Origin: Rhizobium pisi
GTDB taxonomy: Bacteria; Pseudomonadota; Alphaproteobacteria; Rhizobiales; Rhizobiaceae
Reading direction: 5' to 3'
NCBI RefSeq assembly: GCF_003938655.1
Contig: NZ_RJJT01000004.1
Coordinates: forward strand, 124,001-188,000
Length of the DNA stretch: 64,000 nt
A model generated the notes under the pieces. That model saw only the letters and a list, made by a program, of their open reading frames with translations. It ran no database searches and was not told where the DNA came from. This document shows, piece after piece, positions 10,916-19,047 of the stretch. Each line of letters begins with the position of its first letter. Positions within the stretch are counted from its first letter, which is position 1. Made by a program: the position numbers and the translations under genes.

Positions 10916-11545
10916 ATGTTCGCAACGCATTGGTTCCGTATAGGCGCCTGCCTGTCTGTTGTCGTGGCGGGATGCTCCTTGGTGTCCAGTTGCGCCAGCA
11001 GCCCGACCTACGGCACCGGCAAGACCTCCATGGAGCAGCTGACCGACGATCTTGGCCAGTCCGTGTCGCTGACGGGACCGGACCCGAAGAACAAGGGCGT
11101 CAAGTATACGCCGCGTCCGACGCTGGTGCTGCCGGCCCAGGCACAGAAAGAGACCCTGGTTACGCCGCAGCCGACGATCGCCAACAAGGACAATCCGCAG
11201 TGGCTTGAATCGCCGGAGGAGACCCGCGCCCGCCTCGTTTCCGAGGCTGATACGAACTCGGACAATCCGAATTACCGCTCGCCTCTGGCGAGCTCGGCGA
11301 TCGAAGGCGGTCGTCGTACGACCGAAGCCCAGACCCAGGCCTATCGTGATGCCCGCGCCCTGCAGAAGGGCTCCTATCTCGATCAGCGCCGCTCCATCTC
11401 CGATCCGCCGTCCGGCTACCGCACCGTCGATGATCCTGCAAAGCTCGACGATCTCGGCGAACCCGAGCTCAAGAAGCAGAAGAAGCGTAAGAAGGATGCG
11501 GCGATCGCCAACAGCGGCAAGCAGTGGTGGAATCTGTTGCAATAA
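10916..11545 (+). CDS. Putative lipoprotein, rhizobial conserved
   Basis: A 209-residue protein with a short N-terminal hydrophobic segment and a lipobox-like V-A-G-C (Cys20); a second candidate Cys is at 26. The rest is hydrophilic, rich in Asp, Pro and Gln, with a basic Lys cluster KKQKKRKKD near the end and a final WWNLLQ. I recognise no domain. The start at 10916 has GGAAGGG seven bases upstream. It is probably anchored to the inner or outer membrane on the periplasmic side. No functional assignment is possible from sequence. Confidence 0.75.
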   Translation: MFATHWFRIGACLSVVVAGCSLVSSCASSPTYGTGKTSMEQLTDDLGQSVSLTGPDPKNKGVKYTPRPTLVLPAQAQKETLVTPQPTIANKDNPQWLESPEETRARLVSEADTNSDNPNYRSPLASSAIEGGRRTTEAQTQAYRDARALQKGSYLDQRRSISDPPSGYRTVDDPAKLDDLGEPELKKQKKRKKDAAIANSGKQWWNLLQ

Positions 11546-11710
11546 CAGCTTTCGGTCCCGGATCGCAGTGGGCCGACTGGTTATGTTTGGAGCGCCAGGC
11601 AAGGCAGCGCCTGCGGGTATGGTATGAGTTGTCTCGGCCGGCTCAGCCGTGCCTTCCTCAATTACCATCGATCGGCTTCGCGAGCTGGAACGATGGCTAC
11701 GCGCGCAGCG

Positions 11711-12184
11711 CTACGGCGTTTCTCTCTTTTGCGAAAAGAACCTTCTCAGCATCTCGGCCGACTGGACCTCGTTGATGCCCGAATAGACCTCCGGAGCGTG
11801 ATGACAGGTAGGCTGCGCATAGAATCGCACGCCGTTGTCGACGGCGCCGCCTTTTGGATCCTCCGCGCCGTAGTAGAGCCGCCGGATACGCGCAAACGAG
11901 ATGGCTGCCGCGCACATGGTGCAGGGCTCCAGCGTCACATAAAGATCGGCGCCGGTCAGCCGCTCCTGCCCGAGCGCTTCGCAGGCGAGCCGGATGGCGG
12001 CGATTTCGGCGTGTGCGGTGATGTCTTTCAGCTCGCGTGTACGGTTTCCGGAGCGTGAAACGGCAATATCGTCGATCACCACGACGGCGCCGATCGGCAC
12101 CTCGCCGCGCGCTTCGGCCGCCCGCGCTTCCTGAAGCGCCATCTCCATGAAACGATTTGTCTTCACGATCGCAAGAATTTCCAC
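11711..12184 (-). CDS. tadA: tRNA-specific adenosine deaminase
   Basis: TadA converts A34 to inosine in tRNA-Arg(ACG). The zinc and catalytic residues are visible: HAE in DITAHAEIAAIRLA and PCTMC in YVTLEPCTMCAAAI. RGEVPIGAVVV near the start and the FF(S) end also match. The frame shown begins at a GTG (12184); an inner GTG at 12166 (VKTNRF) and ATG two codons into FMEM are alternatives because none has a strong ribosome-binding site. The gene is divergent from the pseudouridine synthase, with 54 bases between the starts. Confidence 0.95.
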   Translation of the reverse strand: MEILAIVKTNRFMEMALQEARAAEARGEVPIGAVVVIDDIAVSRSGNRTRELKDITAHAEIAAIRLACEALGQERLTGADLYVTLEPCTMCAAAISFARIRRLYYGAEDPKGGAVDNGVRFYAQPTCHHAPEVYSGINEVQSAEMLRRFFSQKRETP

Positions 12185-12238
12185 TTAACCGCAGATGCGT
12201 GACCTGATAGACAGGCCCAAAAGGCAGGCAAACAACAA

Positions 12239-14263
12239 ATGACACCCAAAGACAAGCCAAAACGGCCGGGCGCAAAGCCCTTTTCACGGGATACCAGGCC
12301 GAAAGCTGATCCCAAGGCGGGCAATGCGAAGCCGGCAAAGGCTGCCGCCGCGCGCCCGGCCAACGCCGGGAGCGATGGCGACGCCAAGGCCGAACGCATC
12401 TCCAAGGTGATGGCGCGCGCAGGCGTCGCCTCGCGCCGCGACATCGAACGCATGATCATGGAAGGCCGGGTGACGCTGAACGGCGCGGTTCTGGAAACCC
12501 CAGTCGTCAACGTCACGCTCACCGACCGGATCGAGGTCGATGGCGTGCCGATCCGCGGCATCGAGCGCACCAGGCTCTGGCTCTATCACAAGCCCGCGGG
12601 CCTGGTGACCACCAATGCCGATCCGGAAGGCCGGCGAACCGTTTTCGACAACTTGCCCGAAGAGCTGCCGCGCGTCATGTCGATTGGCCGCCTCGACATC
12701 AACACCGAAGGCTTGCTGCTGCTCACCAATGATGGCGGCCTTGCTCGCGCGCTCGAATTGCCGGCGACCGGCTGGCTGCGGCGCTACCGTGTCCGCGCCC
12801 ATGGCGAAATCGATCAGGAAGCACTCGACAAGTTGAAGGACGGCATCGCCGTCGACGGCGTGCTCTACGGATCGATCGAGGCAACGCTCGACCGTACCCA
12901 GGGTTCGAACGTCTGGATCACCATGGGCCTGCGCGAAGGCAAGAACCGCGAAATCAAGAACGTGCTCGGTGCGCTCGGTCTCGACGTCAATCGCCTCATT
13001 CGCATTTCCTATGGCCCGTTCCAGCTCGGCGACTTGCCGGAAGGTCATGTCATCGAGGTGCGCGGCCGCACGCTGCGCGACCAGCTCGGCCCGCGCCTCA
13101 TCGAGGAAGCCAAGGCGAATTTCGACGCGCCGATCTACAATGCGCCGGCCGTTGCCGCCGAAGAAGAGATCGAGCCCACAGTCCCGGAAAAGCGCGAGCG
13201 TCCGCGCCGCGAGGAGGACAAGCGCGAACGGGCGCTGAGCCGCCTCGATACCAAGCGCGACGACCGCCCTGGTGGGGGCCGCAGGGATGACGACCGCCGC
13301 GACGGCGGTCGCAAGGATGACGAGAAGCCGAAGCGCGCCCATCCGCTCGGCCAGCGCCGCAGTGCCAATGTCTGGATGGCGCCCGGCGCCCGTCCGCTCG
13401 GTGAAAAGGCAGCGGCGAAAGCCGCCAAGAATGCGCAGACCGCGCGCAAGCGCGGCGAGCAGGCGCCGGCAAGGAACACCGCTTTCGATCGCATCGAGGA
13501 TCGCCCGCGGACGCTGGTGAACCGCGTGCGTGAAGAGGATGGCGAATGGATCCGTTCGAGCGAGGAGCCCCGTCGCAAGGATGAGGGAGAAGGTTCCGGC
13601 CGCAAGCGCTCCTTCGGCGATCGTCCCGCTCGCGAAGACCGCGGTTTTGGCGACCGGCCAGCCCGGGGCGAACGCCGCCTCCGCGAAGGGGGTGAGGATC
13701 GGCCGCGCACCAGAAGCTCTGCCGGCGAAGGCCGCCCGGAGCGTCCGCGCGGCGACCGGCCTTTCGGTGATCGTCCCTCGCGCGGTGATCGGCCATTCGG
13801 CGACAAGCCGCGTGGTGATCGCAGGCCGCGTGCGGATGGTGACGAGCGGCCTCGCGCCGCCAGAGCCTCCGCCGGCGAAGGCCGTTCGGAGCGTCCGCGC
13901 AGCGACCGCCCATTCGGCGATCGCCCCTCCCGTGGGGATCGGCCGTTCGGCGACAAGCCGCGTGGTGATCGCAAGCCGCGCCAGGATGGCGACGAGCGCC
14001 CGCGGGCAGCCAGAAGCTTTGCCGGCGAGGGCCGCTCCGAGCGTCCGCGTGGCGAAAGATCCTTCGGCGACAAGCCGTCGGGTGACAAACCTCGCGGCAA
14101 GGGTTTTGCGGCCAAGCCCGGTGGGGCCAAGAGTTTTTCCGGCAAGCCGAAAGGCGCCAAGCCCGGCGGCGAGAGGCCGGGCGGCGACAAGCCTGCGGGC
14201 GGGCCGTCCAGAGGTGGGGCTAGAGGAAAGGGAATGACGCGCGGTGCGGATCGTCGGCGGTGA
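12239..14263 (+). CDS. rluB: RluB/RsuA-type 23S rRNA pseudouridine synthase with long Arg/Asp/Gly-rich tail
   Basis: The enzyme isomerises uridine to pseudouridine in rRNA. A basic Lys/Ala-rich leader (1-50) is followed by an S4 RNA-binding domain (about 51-100) and the RsuA-family catalytic domain, with the active Asp153 in GRLDINTEGLLLLTNDG. The enzyme proper ends near residue 290. The remaining ~385 residues are low-complexity, very basic and acidic, with DRPFGDRPSRG, GDKPRGDR and SERPR modules, including a 50-residue unit repeated almost three times. Such tails occur in other alphaproteobacterial members and probably bind RNA. The stop overlaps rsmD by 20 bases. Confidence 0.92.
   Translation: MTPKDKPKRPGAKPFSRDTRPKADPKAGNAKPAKAAAARPANAGSDGDAKAERISKVMARAGVASRRDIERMIMEGRVTLNGAVLETPVVNVTLTDRIEVDGVPIRGIERTRLWLYHKPAGLVTTNADPEGRRTVFDNLPEELPRVMSIGRLDINTEGLLLLTNDGGLARALELPATGWLRRYRVRAHGEIDQEALDKLKDGIAVDGVLYGSIEATLDRTQGSNVWITMGLREGKNREIKNVLGALGLDVNRLIRISYGPFQLGDLPEGHVIEVRGRTLRDQLGPRLIEEAKANFDAPIYNAPAVAAEEEIEPTVPEKRERPRREEDKRERALSRLDTKRDDRPGGGRRDDDRRDGGRKDDEKPKRAHPLGQRRSANVWMAPGARPLGEKAAAKAAKNAQTARKRGEQAPARNTAFDRIEDRPRTLVNRVREEDGEWIRSSEEPRRKDEGEGSGRKRSFGDRPAREDRGFGDRPARGERRLREGGEDRPRTRSSAGEGRPERPRGDRPFGDRPSRGDRPFGDKPRGDRRPRADGDERPRAARASAGEGRSERPRSDRPFGDRPSRGDRPFGDKPRGDRKPRQDGDERPRAARSFAGEGRSERPRGERSFGDKPSGDKPRGKGFAAKPGGAKSFSGKPKGAKPGGERPGGDKPAGGPSRGGARGKGMTRGADRRR
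13721..14080 (+). repeat. 150-bp tandem repeat inside rluB
   Basis: Units start at 13721, 13871 and 14021 with near-identical GCCGGCGAAGG(C) sequence. Each encodes a 50-residue block beginning AGEGR.ERPR and containing DRPFGDRPSRGDRPFGDKP. The third unit is partial. The period is a multiple of three, so length changes keep the frame. Confidence 0.9.
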
Positions 14264-14804
14264 GTTTCGCGGACGGCCTCTCGCCGTGCCAAAATCCAAC
14301 GATATCCGGCCGACTGCCGACCGGACGCGCGAGAGCCTGTTCAATATTTTGAGCCATGCCTATCCGGATTGCGTCGACGGCACCCGGATCCTCGATCTTT
14401 TCGCCGGAACCGGCGCCGTCGGCCTTGAAGCCGTCTCGCGCGGCTGTCGCCACGCGCTCTTCGTCGAAAACAGTGTCGAGGGCCGGGCACTTCTTTGGGA
14501 GAACATCGATGCGCTCGGCCTGCACGGCCGCACGCGCATCCTGCGCCGGGATGCGACCGATCTCGGCAGCGTCGGCAATCTCGAACCTTTCGATGTGCTC
14601 TTTGCCGACCCGCCCTATGGTAAGGGTCTCGGCGAGAAGGCGATGGCGGCAGCGGCCGTGGGCGGCTGGCTGCAACCAGGCGCGATCGCGGTCCTCGAGG
14701 AGCGTGCCGACGTTGTCGTTTCGGTCCATCCTTCCTATGTTTTCCTCGAAAGCCGCATCTTTGGGGATACGAGGGTGCATTTCTTCCGATATCAGCCGCA
14801 ATAA
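14244..14804 (+). CDS. rsmD: 16S rRNA (guanine966-N2)-methyltransferase
   Basis: RsmD methylates G966 of 16S rRNA. The 186-residue protein starts MRIVGGEFRGRPL, a typical RsmD beginning, followed by IRPTADRTRESLFNIL. The SAM-binding motif I is ILDLFAGTGAVGLEAVSRG (about 49-67), and DPPYGKG (122-128) is the catalytic N6/N2-type motif IV. The start codon is GTG at 14244, 20 bases inside the end of rluB, so the two rRNA-modification genes are coupled. Confidence 0.95.
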   Translation: MRIVGGEFRGRPLAVPKSNDIRPTADRTRESLFNILSHAYPDCVDGTRILDLFAGTGAVGLEAVSRGCRHALFVENSVEGRALLWENIDALGLHGRTRILRRDATDLGSVGNLEPFDVLFADPPYGKGLGEKAMAAAAVGGWLQPGAIAVLEERADVVVSVHPSYVFLESRIFGDTRVHFFRYQPQ

Positions 14805-14819
14805 GGGCGAGGACGGAGC

Positions 14820-15701
14820 GTGCAGCAGGCAGAGATCATCAGTCCGAAATTGCCTGCGATCAGCGATCTTCCGACGGTCGCGGTTGCCTTTGGCGGCGGC
14901 GGCGCGCGCGGGCTTTCCCATATCCATGTTATCGAGACGCTCGACGAACTCGGCATCCGGCCGGTGGCGATCGCAGGCTCGTCGATCGGCTCCATCATGG
15001 GGGCCGGCATGGCGGCCGGCATGTCCGGCGTCGAAATCCGCGAACATGCGCTGGAGACCGTTGGCAACAAGACGGCCGTGGTCGCCCGCATCTGGGGTCT
15101 GAGGCCGGCAACGGTGCGCGATGCGGTGGCCAAGGGCATCCGCATCGGCCAGTTCAATCTGGAGCGTATCCTCAAGGCCTTCCTGCCGTCCGAGCTTCCG
15201 GCCCGCTTCGAGGACTTGCTGGTCCCGATGAAGGTCATCACCACCGATTATTACGGGCAGCACGAAGTCATCATCGAGCAGGGCGAGTTATTCCCGGCGC
15301 TGGCGGCCTCTTCCGCCATTCCCGCGGTTTTTATGCCGGTGCGCTTGCACGGCCGCGTGATGATCGACGGCGGCATCAGCAATCCGGTGCCCTATGAATG
15401 CCTGATGGATCTTGCCGATATCGTCATCGGCATCGATGTCGTCGGCGCCCCCGAAGGTGACGGCACGCATATTCCGAACCGCATGGAAAGCATCTTCGGC
15501 TCCGGCCAGCTGATGATGCAGACGGCGATCTCGCTCAAGCTGAAGCTTTGCCAGCCGCAGATCTTCCTACGCCCTGCGGTCGGCCGTACCGGCGTCATGG
15601 ATTTCCTGAAGGCCCGCGAAGTCCTCGCCATGTCCGTCGGCGTCAAGGACGACCTCAAATTCGCCCTCGACCGCGAGATCGAAGCGCGCTTGAAGCGCTA
15701 G
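14820..15701 (+). CDS. Patatin-like phospholipase family protein
   Basis: A 293-residue serine acyl hydrolase. The oxyanion segment FGGGGARGLSH (24-34), the nucleophile elbow GSSIG (53-57, Ser55) and the dyad Asp in MIDGGISNP (Asp183) are all present, so it should be active on lipid esters. It has no signal peptide or membrane segment, like bacterial RssA/YlbK relatives. The start is GTG at 14820 after GGACGGAG. It lies 15 bases downstream of rsmD and is probably co-transcribed. The physiological substrate is unknown. Confidence 0.9.
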   Translation: MQQAEIISPKLPAISDLPTVAVAFGGGGARGLSHIHVIETLDELGIRPVAIAGSSIGSIMGAGMAAGMSGVEIREHALETVGNKTAVVARIWGLRPATVRDAVAKGIRIGQFNLERILKAFLPSELPARFEDLLVPMKVITTDYYGQHEVIIEQGELFPALAASSAIPAVFMPVRLHGRVMIDGGISNPVPYECLMDLADIVIGIDVVGAPEGDGTHIPNRMESIFGSGQLMMQTAISLKLKLCQPQIFLRPAVGRTGVMDFLKAREVLAMSVGVKDDLKFALDREIEARLKR

Positions 15702-15711
15702 AGCCTTACTC

Positions 15712-16164
15712 TCATTGGGCGTGGCCCTCATGGCCGCCGCCCGAGCCGTTCGATGCCTCATTCATCATCATGACGGTGCCTTGGAAGCTTGAGAGGAGCG
15801 CAAGCACGGAAGAATCGAGGCCGGCCTCGGCATCTTTCAGCCTCGCAGCCAGCCCGGCGGCATCATTTGTGGAGAGCCCAATCTTCTCCAGCGTCCCGGC
15901 GTCCTTCAGGCTATCGCCGCTGCAAAGATAAACGCTCCAGCCATGATGCGTCTTCTTCATCAGGGCGCGTCCACCGCGCCCGTCCTGTCGCCAGCCGACG
16001 ATCGCCCAATCGGCCTGAACGACGACCGGCGCGATATCAAGCGGCTTGTCTGGCCGTTCGAACATCAGCTTCAGCCTTGCCGGGATCGCCTGCTGCGGAT
16101 CGTCACCGGCAGATGCCGTCGAGGCAAGCAACAGGCAGGCGAGAATAGCGATAATCTTCTTCAT
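15712..16164 (-). CDS. Periplasmic copper-uptake-associated protein (putative)
   Basis: A 150-residue exported protein: MKKIIAILACLLLASTASA is a clear signal peptide. The mature part has VVVQADWAIVGWRQDGRGGRAL and YLCSGDSLKD, which I recall from proteins annotated as copper uptake system-associated, and it ends in a His/Met-rich stretch (MMMNEAS, HEGHAQ) suited to metal binding. It lies 12 bases downstream of the PepSY protein and is probably in the same transcript. The functional label is from memory of the family and not proven. Confidence 0.6.
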   Translation of the reverse strand: MKKIIAILACLLLASTASAGDDPQQAIPARLKLMFERPDKPLDIAPVVVQADWAIVGWRQDGRGGRALMKKTHHGWSVYLCSGDSLKDAGTLEKIGLSTNDAAGLAARLKDAEAGLDSSVLALLSSFQGTVMMMNEASNGSGGGHEGHAQ

Positions 16165-16176
16165 CCGATGGCCTCT

Positions 16177-17550
16177 TCAAGCGAGAACGCGTTTCAACAA
16201 TGGTACGAACCGAACGACGAGCTGGTCGAAGGCGATCATGACGACAATGGCAAGCCCGCTCATCGGGAAGGCGATGGCAAAGATTCCGGTGATCACCCAC
16301 AGGCCGTAATAGACCGAGCGCTGCGGCGGCATGGGCGGCACGCCTAGGCGGCCGGCTGGGCGCCGTTTCCACCACATGACGACAGCCGTCACGCAGCTGA
16401 GCACAATCGCCAGACATGTTGCGAGCATCAGCAACTGATTGAAGCGCCCCCATTCCTGTCCCTGATGGATATTGATGCCCCACTCAATCGCCCGGCCGAG
16501 CAACGGATACTGGTTGAAAGCGATATCGATCAGAGGTTTGCCGGAGTACTGGTCGATATGGATGGTCCGTTCGTCGGAAAGATCCTCGGGATAGAGCGAG
16601 GCGGTATACACGCCTGTTTCATCGGATGGGATCGCCACGTCGAAGCCCGGCGCCATGCCCAACCGCTTGGCAATCTCGACGGCTTTGTCGAGGCCGATTG
16701 GCCTGGCTGATTGCGCCGCGGCGATATCGGAAAGCGGAACCGGCGCCTTCTCGACGATCCAGCCGCTCTTCGGAAGAATGTCTTCGGTGATTTTCCGCGA
16801 CTTCGGCACGTCGTCCCAGAGCTGAACCGGATAGCCGAGACCGTGTTCGGTCAGCCAGGCATTGGCGTTCGCGCCCCAATAACCCGACCAGGGCATGCCG
16901 GTTATCGCCAGGAAGAAGATCAGGACACCGGCAAAGGCGCCGGTCACCGCATGCAGGTCACGCCAGAAAACGCGGCGGCCGGGCGTCCCCCGCACGCTGA
17001 CGATGCCCCCTGTCTGGCGTCGCGGCCACCAGAGATAGATGCCGGTGACGACGAGCACCATGGCGAAGCCGCCGGCAATTTCGATCAGCCGGTTCGCTGT
17101 GTTGCCGAAATAGGCGAGGCTGTGGATGCGCTTGACGACATAATTGAACTCGTCGATCGATCCGACCACACCGAGCACCTTGCCGTCATAGGGATTGACG
17201 AAGACCAGCGTCGAGCCGGCATCGCCGGAGACGGTGACGATCGCCGATCGCTCCGGCAGAACCGGGTCCTTGTAGGATGTCGCGGTTGAGCCCGGCACGG
17301 CGGAGGCCGCGATCTCTGCGATCCGCGCCGCCGGCAGCGTTTTGCCGGTCGGCTGGACTATGTAACGGTAGCCGAAGAAGGTGCTGTTGATCTCATCCTT
17401 GAAGAGATAGAGCGATCCGGTAATGGCCAAGTTTAGCATGAAGGGTATGACGAGAAGCCCGGCAAAGAAATGCCAGCGCCAGATGGCGCGATAGAGCGAA
17501 ACGCCGTGTGCAGCGTCCTCCGCCGGTTCGGCAGCAGTAATAGTCGACAT
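16177..17550 (-). CDS. PepSY-associated TM helix domain protein (PiuB-like)
   Basis: A 457-residue inner-membrane protein with about four to five membrane segments: WRWHFFAGLLVIPFMLNLAI (about 25-44), a second near GGFAMVLVVTGIYLWW, a third in VTGAFAGVLIFFLAITG, and two near the C-terminus. The periplasmic PepSY part includes IHIDQYSGKPLIDI. Paired histidines in the helices (RWHFF, DLHAVTG, INIHQGQ) suggest heme or electron transfer, as in iron-regulated PiuB and FoxB-like reductases. Neighbours point to copper or iron handling. It starts 89 bases downstream of the DUF2946 fragment. Confidence 0.85.
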   Translation of the reverse strand: MSTITAAEPAEDAAHGVSLYRAIWRWHFFAGLLVIPFMLNLAITGSLYLFKDEINSTFFGYRYIVQPTGKTLPAARIAEIAASAVPGSTATSYKDPVLPERSAIVTVSGDAGSTLVFVNPYDGKVLGVVGSIDEFNYVVKRIHSLAYFGNTANRLIEIAGGFAMVLVVTGIYLWWPRRQTGGIVSVRGTPGRRVFWRDLHAVTGAFAGVLIFFLAITGMPWSGYWGANANAWLTEHGLGYPVQLWDDVPKSRKITEDILPKSGWIVEKAPVPLSDIAAAQSARPIGLDKAVEIAKRLGMAPGFDVAIPSDETGVYTASLYPEDLSDERTIHIDQYSGKPLIDIAFNQYPLLGRAIEWGINIHQGQEWGRFNQLLMLATCLAIVLSCVTAVVMWWKRRPAGRLGVPPMPPQRSVYYGLWVITGIFAIAFPMSGLAIVVMIAFDQLVVRFVPLLKRVLA

Positions 17551-17639
17551 GAGAATGGATCCGTATCCACGGCCGACTGCAGGAAAGCAGGTTGGCCGGC
17601 GTTGAAAGGCGCGTTACGGCGCCCGCCGCAACACGGAGT

Positions 17640-17936
17640 TCAGGCAGGGATCGGATCTGAAGGAGGAGCGCGAGGCCCGGTATTGGGCGGGAAAAGCTGG
17701 CGGTGGAAGGCCTCGGCCCGGATCGGCAATTCAACCGTAACCGCAAAGGGTATAGGAGCGCCGGCGACATCCGTCGGCGTCGGCAGCAGGGTCGAGGCGC
17801 TGATCCCGCAGGCCTCGCAGCCATGCGAACGGGCTTTGTCGTGCTGCCCTTGGTCGGATTTGTCGGTGACGGTGACGCAAAGCGTCGGCAGTGTCCCATC
17901 AGGAAGCACATATTGGGCGAGTTCCGCCGGGGCGGC
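17640..17936 (-). pseudogene. DUF2946-like protein, 5'-truncated
   Basis: In one minus-strand frame AAPAELAQYVLPDGTLPTLC is followed by a CEAC motif (SHGCEACGIS) and ends RAPPSDPIPA at 17640. This is the LC...C..C pattern of DUF2946, a small membrane/periplasmic family found next to copper and PepSY genes. The usual N-terminal membrane helix and an ATG are missing: upstream the frame quickly meets a TGA, and the adjacent DNA is kefB. A GTG at 17909 is the only possible start. It may therefore be a remnant rather than a working gene. Confidence 0.6.
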
Positions 17937-18928
17937 AGCAGGAAAGCGATCCGGATCGCATCATTGTGCGGTGAGCCCGAGATCCGGCAGAGCCCGTAGA
18001 TGATGATCGCCTTGACGGCCATGACGATCGGCACGGCGATGATGATGAAGAGGGCGTTGTCGACGAGGACGTCGAGTTCCAGCGACAGGCCGACGGCGAT
18101 GAAGAAGATAGCGAGCAGCACACCGCGGAACGGCTCGATGTCAGCCTCCAGCTCGTGCCGGTAGGAGGATTCGGCCAGCATGACGCCGGAAAGGAAGGCG
18201 CCCATCGCCATGGAAAGCCCGGCAAGCTGCATCAGGCTCGCCGATCCCATGACGACGAAGAGAGCGGCCGCGATCATCGCCTCGCGCGCACCGGTCCGGG
18301 CGATGATCTGGAAGAGCGGCGTCAGCAGGTATCGGCCCATGACGATCATCGCCGCAACCGCGCCGACGGCGACGGCGAAATCGGTGAACGGGGCATTGCT
18401 GCCCTTGCCGCCGTCGAGGACGGTGATCAGAGCCAGGAGCGGCACGATCGCCAGGTCCTGGAACAACAGCATCGAGAAGGAGCGCTGCCCGTATTTCGTG
18501 TTGACGTCGCCGTCGCCCTCAAGGATCTGCATGGCGAAGGCAGTCGAAGACAGCGCTAGGCCAAATCCGGCGACGATACTGCCACGCCAGTCGAGAACTT
18601 GGGAAAACCACGCAAGCGCGGTCAACGCCAGGCCTGTCAGCACCACCTGCGCCGTGCCGAGGCCGAAAATGTCGCGCCGCATCTGCCAGAGACGGCTTGG
18701 CTTCAGCTCCAGCCCGATGATGAAGAGCAGGAAGACGACGCCGAGCTCGGCGACGTCGAGGATCTGCTCGCCGTCGGTGATGCCGTGGAAGATCGGGCCG
18801 ATGACGATGCCGGCGGCAAGGTAGCCGAGCACCGTGCCGAGCCCGAGCTTTTTGAAGATCGGAGCGGCGACAACCGCGCCCCCGAGCAGCAGGATCGTTT
18901 CGGAAAAAAGGGCATTGGGCGCTGACAT
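17933..18928 (-). pseudogene. KefB/KefC-type cation:proton antiporter (CPA2), 3'-truncated
   Basis: From MSAPNALFSETILLLGG (18928) the frame encodes 332 residues of a CPA2 antiporter: LGYLAAGIVIGP, LGVVFLLFIIGLELKP, GFGLALSSTAFAMQIL and LFQDLAIVPLLALITVL are family hallmarks. Similarity stops abruptly after IRIAFLLP, where the family continues with QGGEFGFV, more helices and a TrkA-N (RCK) domain (usual length about 600). The frame runs on without meaning to 17393, across the DUF2946 fragment in another phase. The protein therefore lacks its last helices and nucleotide-sensing domain and is probably non-functional. It is divergent from pmbA. Confidence 0.8.
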
Positions 18929-19047
18929 GCTGACAATTTCTTTCGACGGCGGAGAGCATGCAGGCGGCTCCGACAAAGAATCGGCGGCGGCGGCCTTGAT
19001 GCCTGGGAGAGTGCACAATAAATGGAAGCCGAAGGAAAGGCCAAATC

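Noticed and set aside
13721..14080. Minisatellite of extragenic origin
   Set aside because: The 150-bp unit keeps the frame and continues the Arg/Asp-rich style of the rest of the RluB tail, so it is intragenic expansion.
12284..14344. Very long open frames on the strand opposite rluB (686, 385 and 271 codons)
   Set aside because: They are shadows of the GC-rich, repetitive rluB tail; composition is Arg/Pro/Ala noise and no domain or ribosome-binding site is present.
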